A DNA stretch of 64,000 bases from Streptomyces californicus (GTDB taxonomy: Bacteria; Actinomycetota; Actinomycetes; Streptomycetales; Streptomycetaceae). The stretch is taken from the NCBI RefSeq assembly GCF_000717645.1, contig NZ_JNZZ01000019.1, positions 186,001 to 250,000 of the forward strand. The letters run 5' to 3'. Shown piece after piece: positions 8,609 through 16,325 of this stretch (positions within the stretch are counted from its first letter, which is position 1; every line of letters begins with the position of its first letter). The notes beneath the pieces were generated by a model. It saw only the letters and a program-made list of their open reading frames with translations, made no database searches and was not told the origin of the DNA. The translations under genes were made by a program, and so were the position numbers.

Positions 8609-9097
8609 ATGTTGATCAGGGAAGCCACCGCGAAGGACTGGCCCGCCATCTGGCCGTTCTTCCATGCGATCGTCTCCGCCGGCGAGACGCTCACCTACCC
8701 GCTCGATCTCGGACGGGAGGAGGCCGAGGGGTGGTGGTTCGTCCCGGCGCCGAGCCGTGTGGTCGTCGCCGTCGACGAGGCCGGAACCGTGCTCGGCACG
8801 GCGAAGATGAACCGCAACCACATGGGCAACGGGTCCCACATCGCCAGCGCGACCTACATGGTCGACCCCGCCCACGCGGGCAGAGGAGTGGGGCGCGCCC
8901 TGTGCGCGCACACGATCGACTGGGCCCGCGCCGAGGGCTATCGGGCCATGCAGTTCAACGCGGTGGTCGAGACCAACACCGCCGCGATCTCGCTGTACCG
9001 GTCGCTCGGATTCGACGTGATCGGAACCCTTCCAAAGGGTTTCGACCACCCGACCCAGGGCTATGTGGGGCTCCACATCATGCACAAGGCGCTGTGA
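8609..9097 (+). CDS. GNAT N-acetyltransferase
   Basis: A 162-residue acetyltransferase of the GNAT fold. It starts with IREATAKDWPAIWPFFHAIV and has the acetyl-CoA loop in VDPAHAGRGVGRALCAHTIDWA (R-G-x-G-x-A/G), followed by the family signature NTAAISLYRSLGFDVIGTLP. The acceptor is unknown; the PLDLGREEAEGWW and GYVGLHIMHK elements recall acetyltransferases of small amines or antibiotics. The ATG at 8609 gives the usual GNAT start; an ATG six codons earlier is in frame. Neither has a clear ribosome binding site. Confidence 0.88.
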   Translation: MLIREATAKDWPAIWPFFHAIVSAGETLTYPLDLGREEAEGWWFVPAPSRVVVAVDEAGTVLGTAKMNRNHMGNGSHIASATYMVDPAHAGRGVGRALCAHTIDWARAEGYRAMQFNAVVETNTAAISLYRSLGFDVIGTLPKGFDHPTQGYVGLHIMHKAL

Positions 9098-9352
9098 CGG
9101 CGGCCTGGGCGGAGACGCTCCGCGCGGGAGCCCGCGCGGCCCGGCGGAAGGTACCTGCATGACCCACACACTTTCGGCCGTACTGCGGGCTTCCGGGGCC
9201 GATAAGTGTGCCCGCCTTGCTGGGAGTGGCGGTGATATGAGCCGAGTTGGTGCGCCGGACAGCTCCCGGGGCGGGTGAGTCGCCACGGTGTGATGGCAGT
9301 ACTGTGCGCCCCACCGCCATGGGGGCGGTGCGCATGTCTGGAGGAAGCATCC

Positions 9353-9973
9353 ATGACCATACCCAGGAGATCGTGGCGTGGCGCGGGAACGTTCGTGGCC
9401 GCTGCGGTCGTCGGTCTGACCGGAGCCGCCATCTCCGCCGGCCCGGCCGCGGCTCACACTCCCACCTGGGCCGTGACCTGCTCCGAAGTGACCGTCGACC
9501 TCACCAACTACACGGCCGGCGTGCCCAACACGGTGACCGTCACGGTGGACGGAAAGGACCTGCTCCCCACCGAGACGTTCGGCCGTGAATTCCACAAAAA
9601 GCTGACGCTTCCCGAGCACGACGAGCCGGTGACCGTCCGACTGGTCGTCAAGGACGCCGAAGGCGACGGCAAGTACTCCATCGACAAGACGGAGACGGCC
9701 GAGGTGTGCGAGAAGCCCAGCCCCACGCCGCCGACTCCGACCCAGCCCGCTCCGTCGGAGACCACCGCGACGCCCGAGCCGAGCGCCACCCCCAGTGAGA
9801 AGCCCTCGGAGTCCGCGCCCGCGGTGCCCGCGCCGAGCCCGAGCTCGCCGAACCTGGCCGAGACCGGCTCGTCCTCGTCGACGCCGGTCATCGGGGGCGC
9901 CGCCGTCGCGGTGCTGCTGGCCGGTGGCGGCATCATGTGGTCCGTCCGCAAGCGCCGTACCGCCCAGAACTGA
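9353..9973 (+). CDS. sortase-anchored surface protein (LAETG)
   Basis: A secreted 206-residue protein. It has an N-terminal signal peptide (RRSWRGAGTFVAAAVVGLTGAA, cleavage after AAAHT or nearby), a ~85-residue beta-rich domain with a Cys pair, a Pro/Thr/Ser-rich wall-spanning stretch (about residues 120-165), then LAETG, a hydrophobic helix and the tail RKRRTAQN. LAXTG is the signal used by class E sortases in Streptomyces, which link the Thr to peptidoglycan. The ATG at 9353 follows GGAGGAA. The domain's function is unknown. A hairpin (TGCGC..CACCGCC/GGCGGTGCGCA, about 9304-9335) lies just upstream. Confidence 0.88.
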   Translation: MTIPRRSWRGAGTFVAAAVVGLTGAAISAGPAAAHTPTWAVTCSEVTVDLTNYTAGVPNTVTVTVDGKDLLPTETFGREFHKKLTLPEHDEPVTVRLVVKDAEGDGKYSIDKTETAEVCEKPSPTPPTPTQPAPSETTATPEPSATPSEKPSESAPAVPAPSPSSPNLAETGSSSSTPVIGGAAVAVLLAGGGIMWSVRKRRTAQN

Positions 9974-10000
9974 CGCTTCCGCCCGGCGGACCAGCTGAGC

Positions 10001-10044
10001 GAGGGGGTGTGGTGCGGCACCGCGGTGCCGCACCACACCCCCTC
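10001..10044. terminator. bidirectional terminator hairpin
   Basis: A perfect 20-bp stem (arms 10001-10020 and 10025-10044, beginning GAGGGGGTGTGG) with a four-base CGCG loop. It sits between the convergent ends of the LAETG protein gene and the SpoIIE phosphatase gene. No clear U-tract is present, as is common for Streptomyces terminators. Confidence 0.85.
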
Positions 10045-10052
10045 TTCGCTCG

Positions 10053-12179
10053 TCATCGCACAGCGGGTGGTGGCGTGGTGGCCGGTGGGGGAGGGGGCCC
10101 GATCTCGCACCAGACGGCCTTGCCCTCGCCGCGGGGTTCGATACCCCAGCGGGTGGCCACGGCGTCGAGCAGGAGCAGCCCCCGGCCGGAGGTGGACGTC
10201 TCGCCCGGCGTGCGCCGGCGGGGCCAGGCGCTGGACCGGTCCTGCACCGACAGCCGGATCCGGCGCACCGGTTCGGGCAGCACCTCCAGTGTCAGGACGG
10301 CCCCGCCCTCGGTGTGCAGGAGTACGTTGACCAGCAGTTCGCCGGTGACCAGTTCGGCGTCGTCGGCGAAATCGGCCATGTCCCAGTCGGCGAGGGCCTG
10401 GCGGACGATCGCACGGGCGTCCGAGAGCCCCTCCGGGTCCGCCTGGTGGATGTACTGGTGGAGTCGCGGGGCGTGCGACGTCCCCACGTCGGGGCTTCGA
10501 CGCAGCACCAGCAGAGCCACGTCGTCCCCTGAGCCCCACCGCTCCCACAGCCGTTCCGACAGGTGGTCGGCGAGCGCCTCGGCCCCGGCGGGCCCGCGGC
10601 TCACCTCGTTGCGCAACGCGTCGATCCCGGTGTCCAGGTCGGCCCCGGGCTCCTCCACCAGGCCATCCGTGTACAGCACGAACGTCTCACCGGGCACCAG
10701 GTCGAGCCGCGTCTCCGGGTACTCCTCGTCCAGGAGGTCCGTGGAGGTGCCCAGCGGCAGCCCGCCCCGTACCTGAGGGCTGCCCACCCGCCCGTCGACG
10801 TGCCGGATCAGCGGTCCGAGGTGCCCGGCCCGCACCACCTTCACCGCCCCGGACGCCAGATCGACCTGGGCGTACGTACAGGTGGCGAAGCGTTCGGTGT
10901 CCAGTTCGGAGAGGAACCGGGAGGCGCGGGCCAGCACCGTGGCCGGCGGGTGCCCCTCGGAGGCGTACGCGCGCAGGGCGATCCGCAACTGGCCCATGAT
11001 CGCCGCCGCGTGCGTGTCGTGCCCCTGGACGTCCCCCACGACCAGCCCGTACCGGCTCTTGGGCAGGGTGATCACGTCGTACCAGTCGCCGCCGACCTGT
11101 CGTCCGCTCCACGCGGCGTGGTACCGGACCGCGATTTCGCCGCCCTCGACCTCCTGTATGCGGGACGGGAGCATCGCGGACTGGAGCTGGGTGGCGAACT
11201 CGCGTTCCTCGTCGAAGAGCATCGCCCGTTGCAGGGACTGCGCGACGATGGCGGCGAGGCCCAGGCACAGGATGCGTTCGTCCGCGTTGAAGACCGTGCG
11301 TTCGCGGTAGAAGAGGGCCAGGCCGCCGAGCGACCGGGCCTGCGCCACCAGCGGGAGGTAGGCCGCCGCCCGGAACCTGAGTCTCCCGAGATGCGGCTCC
11401 AACTCCGGGTAGCGGCGGGCCAGTGCGGACAGGGAGGTGATGAAGCGGGGGCGCCCGCTGCGGATGGTGTCCGCGAGCGGGAGGTCGCGGTCGAGCGTTC
11501 CCGATCCGAGACCGTCGAGCACCTCGAGCGATTCGCCGCTCAGGGCGACGATGTTCAGCGTGGAGTTCTCCACGAGCCCCAGGGCGAGGCCGTCCGCACC
11601 GAGCCGGGCCAGGCCGCCGGAACCGGTGAGTGCGGCCGTCACGTCGTCCACGGTCACCGCGCGCGACATCGCGCTCGTTGTGCGTTCAACGATATTCGTC
11701 TGGCGTTGCCGCCGTTTTTCCAGATCGAGGATGAAGGCCGAATGGGTGACCTCCGCCGTCGCGTCCCGGACGATGCCCACGATCCGGTGGGCCCGCCCGT
11801 CCCCCGACCGCAGGATGCGCGCCTGGACGTGGGTCCACTGCGTGGCGCCGTCGTCGAGCGGCACGGGGAAGTGGACGCTGTAGGAACTGCTGCCGCCGGT
11901 GATGGCCTCGTCGACCGTGACGTCGAGCCTGGCCCGTTCCGCGGGCTCCAGGTGCTCCAACAGACTGCCCGGCCGCGAGTCGTACGTCGCCGGATCCACG
12001 CCGAACACCATCAGCCCGGCTTCGTCGACGTCCAGGGTCCCGGTGTCCAGATCCCAGTCGAAGCTGCCGGTCCTGTTCATGGCGAGGCGTTCCGTCGGCC
12101 GGATCTCCCCGTCGTTCCTCCGGTCGAACGGGGGGAGCGGAGAGGGTTCGGCGTCCCGCGGCCGTCTGTCGTCGGTCAT
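10053..12179 (-). CDS. PAS-GAF-SpoIIE phosphatase with ATPase domain
   Basis: A 708-residue signalling protein. An N-terminal PAS domain (about residues 30-150) is followed by a GAF domain (about 175-330), a PP2C/SpoIIE serine phosphatase domain (about 360-560) with metal-binding GGDWYDVI, VGDVQGHD and YTDGLVEEPG motifs, and a HATPase_c anti-sigma-kinase-like domain (about 590-700). This architecture is typical of Streptomyces regulators that switch anti-sigma or anti-anti-sigma factors by dephosphorylation and phosphorylation. The ATG at 12179 has a GGAG site. The sensed signal and partner are not evident; the PAS and GAF domains suggest a small ligand or redox/light cue. Confidence 0.92.
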   Translation of the reverse strand: MTDDRRPRDAEPSPLPPFDRRNDGEIRPTERLAMNRTGSFDWDLDTGTLDVDEAGLMVFGVDPATYDSRPGSLLEHLEPAERARLDVTVDEAITGGSSSYSVHFPVPLDDGATQWTHVQARILRSGDGRAHRIVGIVRDATAEVTHSAFILDLEKRRQRQTNIVERTTSAMSRAVTVDDVTAALTGSGGLARLGADGLALGLVENSTLNIVALSGESLEVLDGLGSGTLDRDLPLADTIRSGRPRFITSLSALARRYPELEPHLGRLRFRAAAYLPLVAQARSLGGLALFYRERTVFNADERILCLGLAAIVAQSLQRAMLFDEEREFATQLQSAMLPSRIQEVEGGEIAVRYHAAWSGRQVGGDWYDVITLPKSRYGLVVGDVQGHDTHAAAIMGQLRIALRAYASEGHPPATVLARASRFLSELDTERFATCTYAQVDLASGAVKVVRAGHLGPLIRHVDGRVGSPQVRGGLPLGTSTDLLDEEYPETRLDLVPGETFVLYTDGLVEEPGADLDTGIDALRNEVSRGPAGAEALADHLSERLWERWGSGDDVALLVLRRSPDVGTSHAPRLHQYIHQADPEGLSDARAIVRQALADWDMADFADDAELVTGELLVNVLLHTEGGAVLTLEVLPEPVRRIRLSVQDRSSAWPRRRTPGETSTSGRGLLLLDAVATRWGIEPRGEGKAVWCEIGPPPPPATTPPPAVR

Positions 12180-12339
12180 TCCAGCTCCGGAGATCGTCCG
12201 GTCGGGCCGTGCCTCGGTGCACCCCGTCGGCCTCAATTGTCGAGCCGCGACCATCGGAATGCCACAGGGCTCGCTCCGCGGAGCCGCGCGCCGTGACCCG
12301 GCCCGCACCGGGACGCAAGGCGCGCTTCCGTATCCCGCC

Positions 12340-12365
12340 CCCCCGGATCCGGCCGGATCCGGGGG
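12340..12365. repeat. 26-bp perfect palindrome in divergent promoter
   Basis: A perfect palindrome of 26 bases with no spacer, centred between 12352 and 12353, with two GGATCC cores nested in CCGGATCCGG half-sites. It lies in the 277-bp gap between the divergent SpoIIE phosphatase (start 12179) and acyl-CoA hydrolase (start 12457) genes, so it could be an operator for one or both. Nothing else is clear in the gap. Confidence 0.65.
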
Positions 12366-12456
12366 TCGCAGAATGGCTCGGGGGGACCGTCCTCGATCAC
12401 GGCAGTGCCCCCGTACGTCCCGAGCATGTCCACGAGCCAGTGAGCGGAGCGCACCC

Positions 12457-13566
12457 ATGAACGACGACCGGCCCGTCCTGCTGGAGACGCGGGGAGCATG
12501 CCTGCACCTCACCCTGAACCGCCCCCGGGCCCTCAACGCCCTCAGCCACACCATGGTGCGGATCCTCGACGAGGCCCTGACCCGCGCCGAGCAGGACGCC
12601 GCGATCGTCTCCGTGCTGCTCACCGGAGCGGGGGACCGGGGCCTGTGCGCAGGAGGTGACATCCGGGCCCTGCACGACGACGCACGGGCCTCGGGGCGCG
12701 CCTCGCTGGACTTCTGGCGGGACGAGTACCGCCTCAACGCGCGCATCGCACGGTTTCCCAAGCCGTACGTCGCCCTGATGGACGGCATCGTGATGGGCGG
12801 CGGCGTCGGTGTCTCGGCCCACGCCGGAATCCGTGTCGTCACGGAACGCTCACGCGTCGCCATGCCGGAGACGGCCATCGGCTTCGTACCCGACGTGGGG
12901 GGCACCTACCTGCTGGCCAACGCCCCGGGCCGGCTGGGCACCCACCTCGCGCTCACGGGCCGCTCGGTCGGCGCGGCCGACGCCGTCCTGTGCGGCCTGG
13001 CGGACCACCACGTTCCGTCCCGCCTTCTGCCCGCGCTGACCGAGGCGCTGGGCGAGGAGACCGGGTCCGGTGCATCCGTCGAGGGCATCGTCCAGCGGTT
13101 CGCCACCCCTCCGCCCGCCGGAGAACTCGCCGCACAGCGCGCCTGGATCGACCACTGCTACGCGGCGGACACCGTGGAGGAGATCGTGCGCCGCCTCCGT
13201 ACGAGCGGGGACCCGGCAGCCGGCGCGGCGGCCGACGACCTGCTGACCAAGTCCCCGACCGCGCTCAAGGTCACCCTCGCCGCGGTCCGCCGTGCCGCCC
13301 GGCTCGGCACTCTGGAAGCCGTACTCGACCAGGAGTTCCGCGTCTCCAGCCGGGCGTTCGAACAGCCCGACTTCGTGGAAGGGGTACGCGCCCGGATCAT
13401 CGACAAGGACAACGCCCCGCAGTGGAAACCGGGCTCGCTGTCCGAGGTCGACGACGAGCAGGTCGCCCGCTTCTTCGACCCGCTCACCCCGGGTGAGCGG
13501 GAACTCGGCCTCGCCCCCCGCCCCGCGCACGACACGTCCTCACAGGGCGGGGCGCAGGCCGGGTAG
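12457..13566 (+). CDS. 3-hydroxyisobutyryl-CoA hydrolase
   Basis: A 369-residue crotonase-superfamily enzyme, longer than plain enoyl-CoA hydratases (~260) and matching 3-hydroxyisobutyryl-CoA hydrolase of valine breakdown. Visible are the N-terminal LHLTLNRPRALNALSHTMV, the oxyanion-hole loops GLCAGGDIRAL and DGIVMGGGVGVSAHAG, and MPETAIGFVPDVGGTYLL with the catalytic acidic residue. The C-terminal extension ends in IIDKDNAPQWKP, typical of this subgroup. The reaction hydrolyses 3-hydroxyisobutyryl-CoA to the free acid and CoA in the cytoplasm. The ATG at 12457 has a GAGCGGAG site. It stands alone, without other valine-pathway genes. Confidence 0.88.
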   Translation: MNDDRPVLLETRGACLHLTLNRPRALNALSHTMVRILDEALTRAEQDAAIVSVLLTGAGDRGLCAGGDIRALHDDARASGRASLDFWRDEYRLNARIARFPKPYVALMDGIVMGGGVGVSAHAGIRVVTERSRVAMPETAIGFVPDVGGTYLLANAPGRLGTHLALTGRSVGAADAVLCGLADHHVPSRLLPALTEALGEETGSGASVEGIVQRFATPPPAGELAAQRAWIDHCYAADTVEEIVRRLRTSGDPAAGAAADDLLTKSPTALKVTLAAVRRAARLGTLEAVLDQEFRVSSRAFEQPDFVEGVRARIIDKDNAPQWKPGSLSEVDDEQVARFFDPLTPGERELGLAPRPAHDTSSQGGAQAG

Positions 13567-13588
13567 GGCGGACGGGCACGGCCCCGTA

Positions 13589-13640
13589 CGCCGCGCGAGT
13601 GCGGCCGCCACCGGCCCGGCCCGCCCGCACTCGTGCGGCG
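13589..13640 (+). terminator. hairpin terminator after acyl-CoA hydrolase
   Basis: Arms of 16 bp (13589-13604 and 13625-13640) pair with one G-U wobble around a 20-base loop, 22 bases past the stop codon of the hydrolase gene. The next gene points the other way, so it may terminate from both sides. Confidence 0.65.
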
Positions 13641-13713
13641 CCTGCCGGTCGCCCGGGGGCGGCCGTGCGGACCACTGCGCCCGGGCCCGCACGCCGCTCA
13701 CCCCTCGGCCCGG

Positions 13714-13941
13714 CTACCCGCCACTGCCGGAAAGGCTCGGCCGCAGAGCCCGGACGAGAGCGAACAACCGGTCCTCGTTGCCCGTCAGACCCGCGCCGCG
13801 CAGAGCCTGGTCGGCCTCGCGCATCGGAGAGGTGAGCAGCGGCAGGTAGGCCGGTGCGTCGTCGGGGTCGGAGAGCGCCGCACGGGCGGCCTCCAGCAGA
13901 CGGACGTACGCCTGCGCCGCCGCGAGTTCGTCCTTGTCCAT
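13714..13941 (-). CDS. small conserved-looking protein, unknown
   Basis: A 75-residue helical protein starting MDKDELAAAQAYVRLLEAARAAL. It is acidic at the N-terminus and has no membrane helix, Cys motif or known domain. The ATG at 13941 has an excellent GAGGAGGAG ribosome binding site with about 10-base spacing, the main reason to believe the gene. Its codons show the high third-position GC of its neighbours. It is followed by nothing on its strand within 140 bp. Function unknown. Confidence 0.65.
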   Translation of the reverse strand: MDKDELAAAQAYVRLLEAARAALSDPDDAPAYLPLLTSPMREADQALRGAGLTGNEDRLFALVRALRPSLSGSGG

Positions 13942-14006
13942 CTCAGCATCTCCTCCTCGGAGCTGTCGGGCCGTCAAGCATCCCCCATGGGTCTGACAAC
14001 GGGGCC

Positions 14007-14489
14007 TCAGGACCGGCCGTGCCCGCCGGACATCCCACCCGGCGGCTCCACTTCCAGATAGCGTCGCCGACGGGGCCCGCGGTAGAGCAGCACCGTCCAG
14101 CCCAGCCCACGCAGGACCGTCGCGCATCCGGACAGCGCCTCCTCCTCGTCATGAACGGCTCCGCTGCCGGGCGGCCCGACCCACTCGACCCGGACCGAGC
14201 CCGCCGACTCCCCGCCGCTCACCCGATAGCCGGCCGACACGCGGCGTCCCCCGGCGTCGACGGCCGAGGGCGCGGACCCGGAGTGCTCCAGAGCCAGGGC
14301 GACCGCTCTGACCGGACGATTCCGCTCCCACGGCGCGGGCCCGGCCGCCCCGCCACCGGTGAGGCGACGGATCTGCAGCAGCCCCTCGAAAGCCGTCCGC
14401 ACCGAACCGGCCCGTACCGCCGCGGGCTCGGCCGGCGGCGGCCCGTCCCCGGTCGCGGGCTCGAACCCGCCGCTCTGCTCCGGCCCCAT
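14007..14489 (-). CDS. hypothetical protein
   Basis: A 160-residue protein I do not recognise. The N-terminus is Gly/Pro-rich. The middle (RAVALALEHSGSAPSAVDAGGRRVSAGYRVSGG) and the end (LGWTVLLYRGPRRRRYLEVEPP) look like alternating helix and strand, so a small alpha/beta domain is likely. No catalytic motif is seen. The ATG at 14489 has a GAGGGGG site. It is divergent from the pentapeptide-repeat gene, 122 bp away, and precedes the 75-residue gene on the same strand. Confidence 0.6.
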   Translation of the reverse strand: MGPEQSGGFEPATGDGPPPAEPAAVRAGSVRTAFEGLLQIRRLTGGGAAGPAPWERNRPVRAVALALEHSGSAPSAVDAGGRRVSAGYRVSGGESAGSVRVEWVGPPGSGAVHDEEEALSGCATVLRGLGWTVLLYRGPRRRRYLEVEPPGGMSGGHGRS

Positions 14490-14611
14490 ACGCCCCCTCG
14501 TCGTCCGTACGCGCCCAGTGTGCACCCCCGCCACCTCGGTAGACTCGTGCGGCCCGCTCCCGACCGCAGTCCGCCTTCCCGCGGCAACACTCACGCGAGG
14601 ACCCCTCACCC

Positions 14612-15481
14612 GTGCCCGATGACGTACAGACCGCGGTGGCCGACGACGGACAGAAGGCGCTGCGCGCGGACTGCGCGAACTGCTTCGCCCTCTGCTGCGT
14701 CGCCCTCACACTGACGGCGTCGTCGGACTTCGCGATCGACAAGGAGGCCGGCCGCCCCTGCCCCAACCTGCGGGACGACTTCGGCTGCGGCATCCACGCC
14801 CGACTGCGCGCGAAGGGCTTTCCCGGCTGCACCGTGTACGACTGCTTCGGCGCCGGGCAGAAGGTCTCCCAGCAGACCTACGGAGGCCGAGACTGGCGGT
14901 CGTCCCCCGACCACGCCGCGCAGATGTTCCAGGTGTTCCCCGTGATGCGGCAGCTCCACGAACTGCTCTGGTACCTCACCGAAGCCCTCGCCCGGCCCGA
15001 GGCGCGGTCCCTGCACACCGAGCTCCGCCGCGCGCTGGAGGAGACCGAACGGCACACCGCGCGCCCCGCCGTCGATTTCGCCGCCCTGGACGTCGGCGGT
15101 CACCGGGACCAGGCCGCCGGGCTGCTCCGGCGTACCAGCGGACTCGTCCGTGCCACCGCTCCCCGCCGCACGAAGCGCTACCGCGCGGGCGCCGACCTCT
15201 TCGGCGCCCGGCTGCGCGGGGCCGACCTGCGCGGGGCCGATCTCCGCGGCGCCTGTCTGATCGCCGCCGATCTCACCGGCGCCGATCTCCGGCTGGCCGA
15301 CCTCATCGGCGCGGACCTCCGCGACGCCGACCTCTCGGGCGCCGACCTGACCGGAAGCCTCTTCCTGACCCAGGCGCAGGTCAACGCCTCGAAGGGCGAC
15401 GGGAGAACAACGCTTCCCCCGGCTCTGGACCGCCCTGCGCACTGGACTGCCCACGCACGGGCACGCCCTAACACGCCCTAA
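14612..15481 (+). CDS. Cys-rich domain plus pentapeptide-repeat protein
   Basis: A 289-residue two-part protein. Residues about 20-95 contain eight cysteines in the order DCANCFALCC, RPCPNL, FGCGIH, PGCTVYDC, resembling the YkgJ-type putative zinc- or iron-chelating CxxCxxCC domain. Residues about 195-255 are a pentapeptide-repeat helix of A(D/N)LxG-type units (GADLRGADLRGACLIAADL). Such repeats form a right-handed beta helix that can mimic DNA, but the run here is short (about 12 units). The GTG at 14612 is the start. It converges on and overlaps the SRPBCC gene by 4 bases. Function unknown. Confidence 0.8.
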   Translation: MPDDVQTAVADDGQKALRADCANCFALCCVALTLTASSDFAIDKEAGRPCPNLRDDFGCGIHARLRAKGFPGCTVYDCFGAGQKVSQQTYGGRDWRSSPDHAAQMFQVFPVMRQLHELLWYLTEALARPEARSLHTELRRALEETERHTARPAVDFAALDVGGHRDQAAGLLRRTSGLVRATAPRRTKRYRAGADLFGARLRGADLRGADLRGACLIAADLTGADLRLADLIGADLRDADLSGADLTGSLFLTQAQVNASKGDGRTTLPPALDRPAHWTAHARARPNTP

Positions 15482-15984
15482 GGGGTAACCGTCTCCAGCG
15501 CCTCCTTGAGGCGTTTCAGCGTCGTACGGATGTTGCCGACCTGGAACTGCGCGAAGGTCTTCCCGCCCGTCGCGACACGGTCGAAGGCGTTGGCGACGGC
15601 GTCCGGCCAGCGGCGGCGGTCGTCGGTCCAGGTCTCGGTGACCCGCGTCCCACCGGCCTCCGGCTCGAAGCGGTACTCCCAGGTGGCGATCGGCCCCGGC
15701 AGCAAAGGGCGTCGCAGACCGATCGCGTGGACCCGGAAGGCGAAGCGCCGGCCGGGGTCGGCCGCCGTCACCGTGCACCGCGTCGTCCACCGCACGGCCC
15801 CCCGCTTGTTGCGGCCCTCGAAGACCATGCCGACGTAGGCGCCGTGCCGATCGCCGCGCACGGTGGCGCCCAGGTTCTCCGGGCTCCAACGTCCCATCGC
15901 CGTGGGGTCGCTGAGTTGCGCGTAGACCTCTGCCGGGGTGGCTTCGATGACGATGCTGTCCGCTACGGACATAGTGCGGGGCAT
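15478..15984 (-). CDS. SRPBCC (START-like) family protein
   Basis: A 168-residue protein with the START/polyketide-cyclase-like SRPBCC fold: MSVADSIVIEATPAEVYAQLSDPTAMGRWSPE at the N-terminus, a central WEYRFEPEAGGTRVTETW strand pair, and a long C-terminal helix (TFAQFQVGNIRTTLKRLKEALE). Members bind hydrophobic ligands in a cavity; some are cyclases or lipid carriers, and the one encoded beside the MT0933-type antitoxin in Mycobacterium acts as a toxin. The ligand is not predictable. The ATG at 15984 follows GAGGAG. Confidence 0.85.
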   Translation of the reverse strand: MPRTMSVADSIVIEATPAEVYAQLSDPTAMGRWSPENLGATVRGDRHGAYVGMVFEGRNKRGAVRWTTRCTVTAADPGRRFAFRVHAIGLRRPLLPGPIATWEYRFEPEAGGTRVTETWTDDRRRWPDAVANAFDRVATGGKTFAQFQVGNIRTTLKRLKEALETVTP

Positions 15985-16325
15985 GGGGCGACTCCTCGTC
16001 CACGGCCGTCGGCGATTCCCCTCCGGGCACCGCACGGACCGCGGGACGGTGGACCCGGAGCCCCACCTTACTCGCCAGTAGGTCGCATGGGCTCCCCTGC
16101 CGCGGACATCCGGAGCGGGCGCGGACCGAAGGCGGCGAGGCGTCCGACGCGCCGCGGCAGGTGGAGCCCGCAGGGAAACGGTGGAACCACGTGTGCCTGT
16201 AGGCCGTTTGAGTGCCCTTGCCGGTCCTGTCCGCCGGACGGGGAAGGATGTCCCACCGCACCTGACGCCACGGGTCCATTCTGGTCGCCGAGTCCACACG
16301 GGCCGCTGATCGAAGGAGCGTCGTA
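15985..16325. promoter_or_regulatory. divergent promoter region with TetR-like site
   Basis: This 341-bp gap lies between the leftward SRPBCC gene and the rightward broken ctaD. At 16069-16080 the sequence TACTCGCCAGTA has TACT/AGTA arms of the kind bound by TetR-family repressors; no TetR gene is near. A GAAGGAG site precedes the ctaD GTG. I see no RNA gene or further structure. Confidence 0.4.

Noticed and set aside
7166..10036. A 956-codon minus-strand frame over the DUF6397-type, GNAT and LAETG genes
   Set aside because: No domain, low-complexity composition, and three supported genes lie on the other strand.
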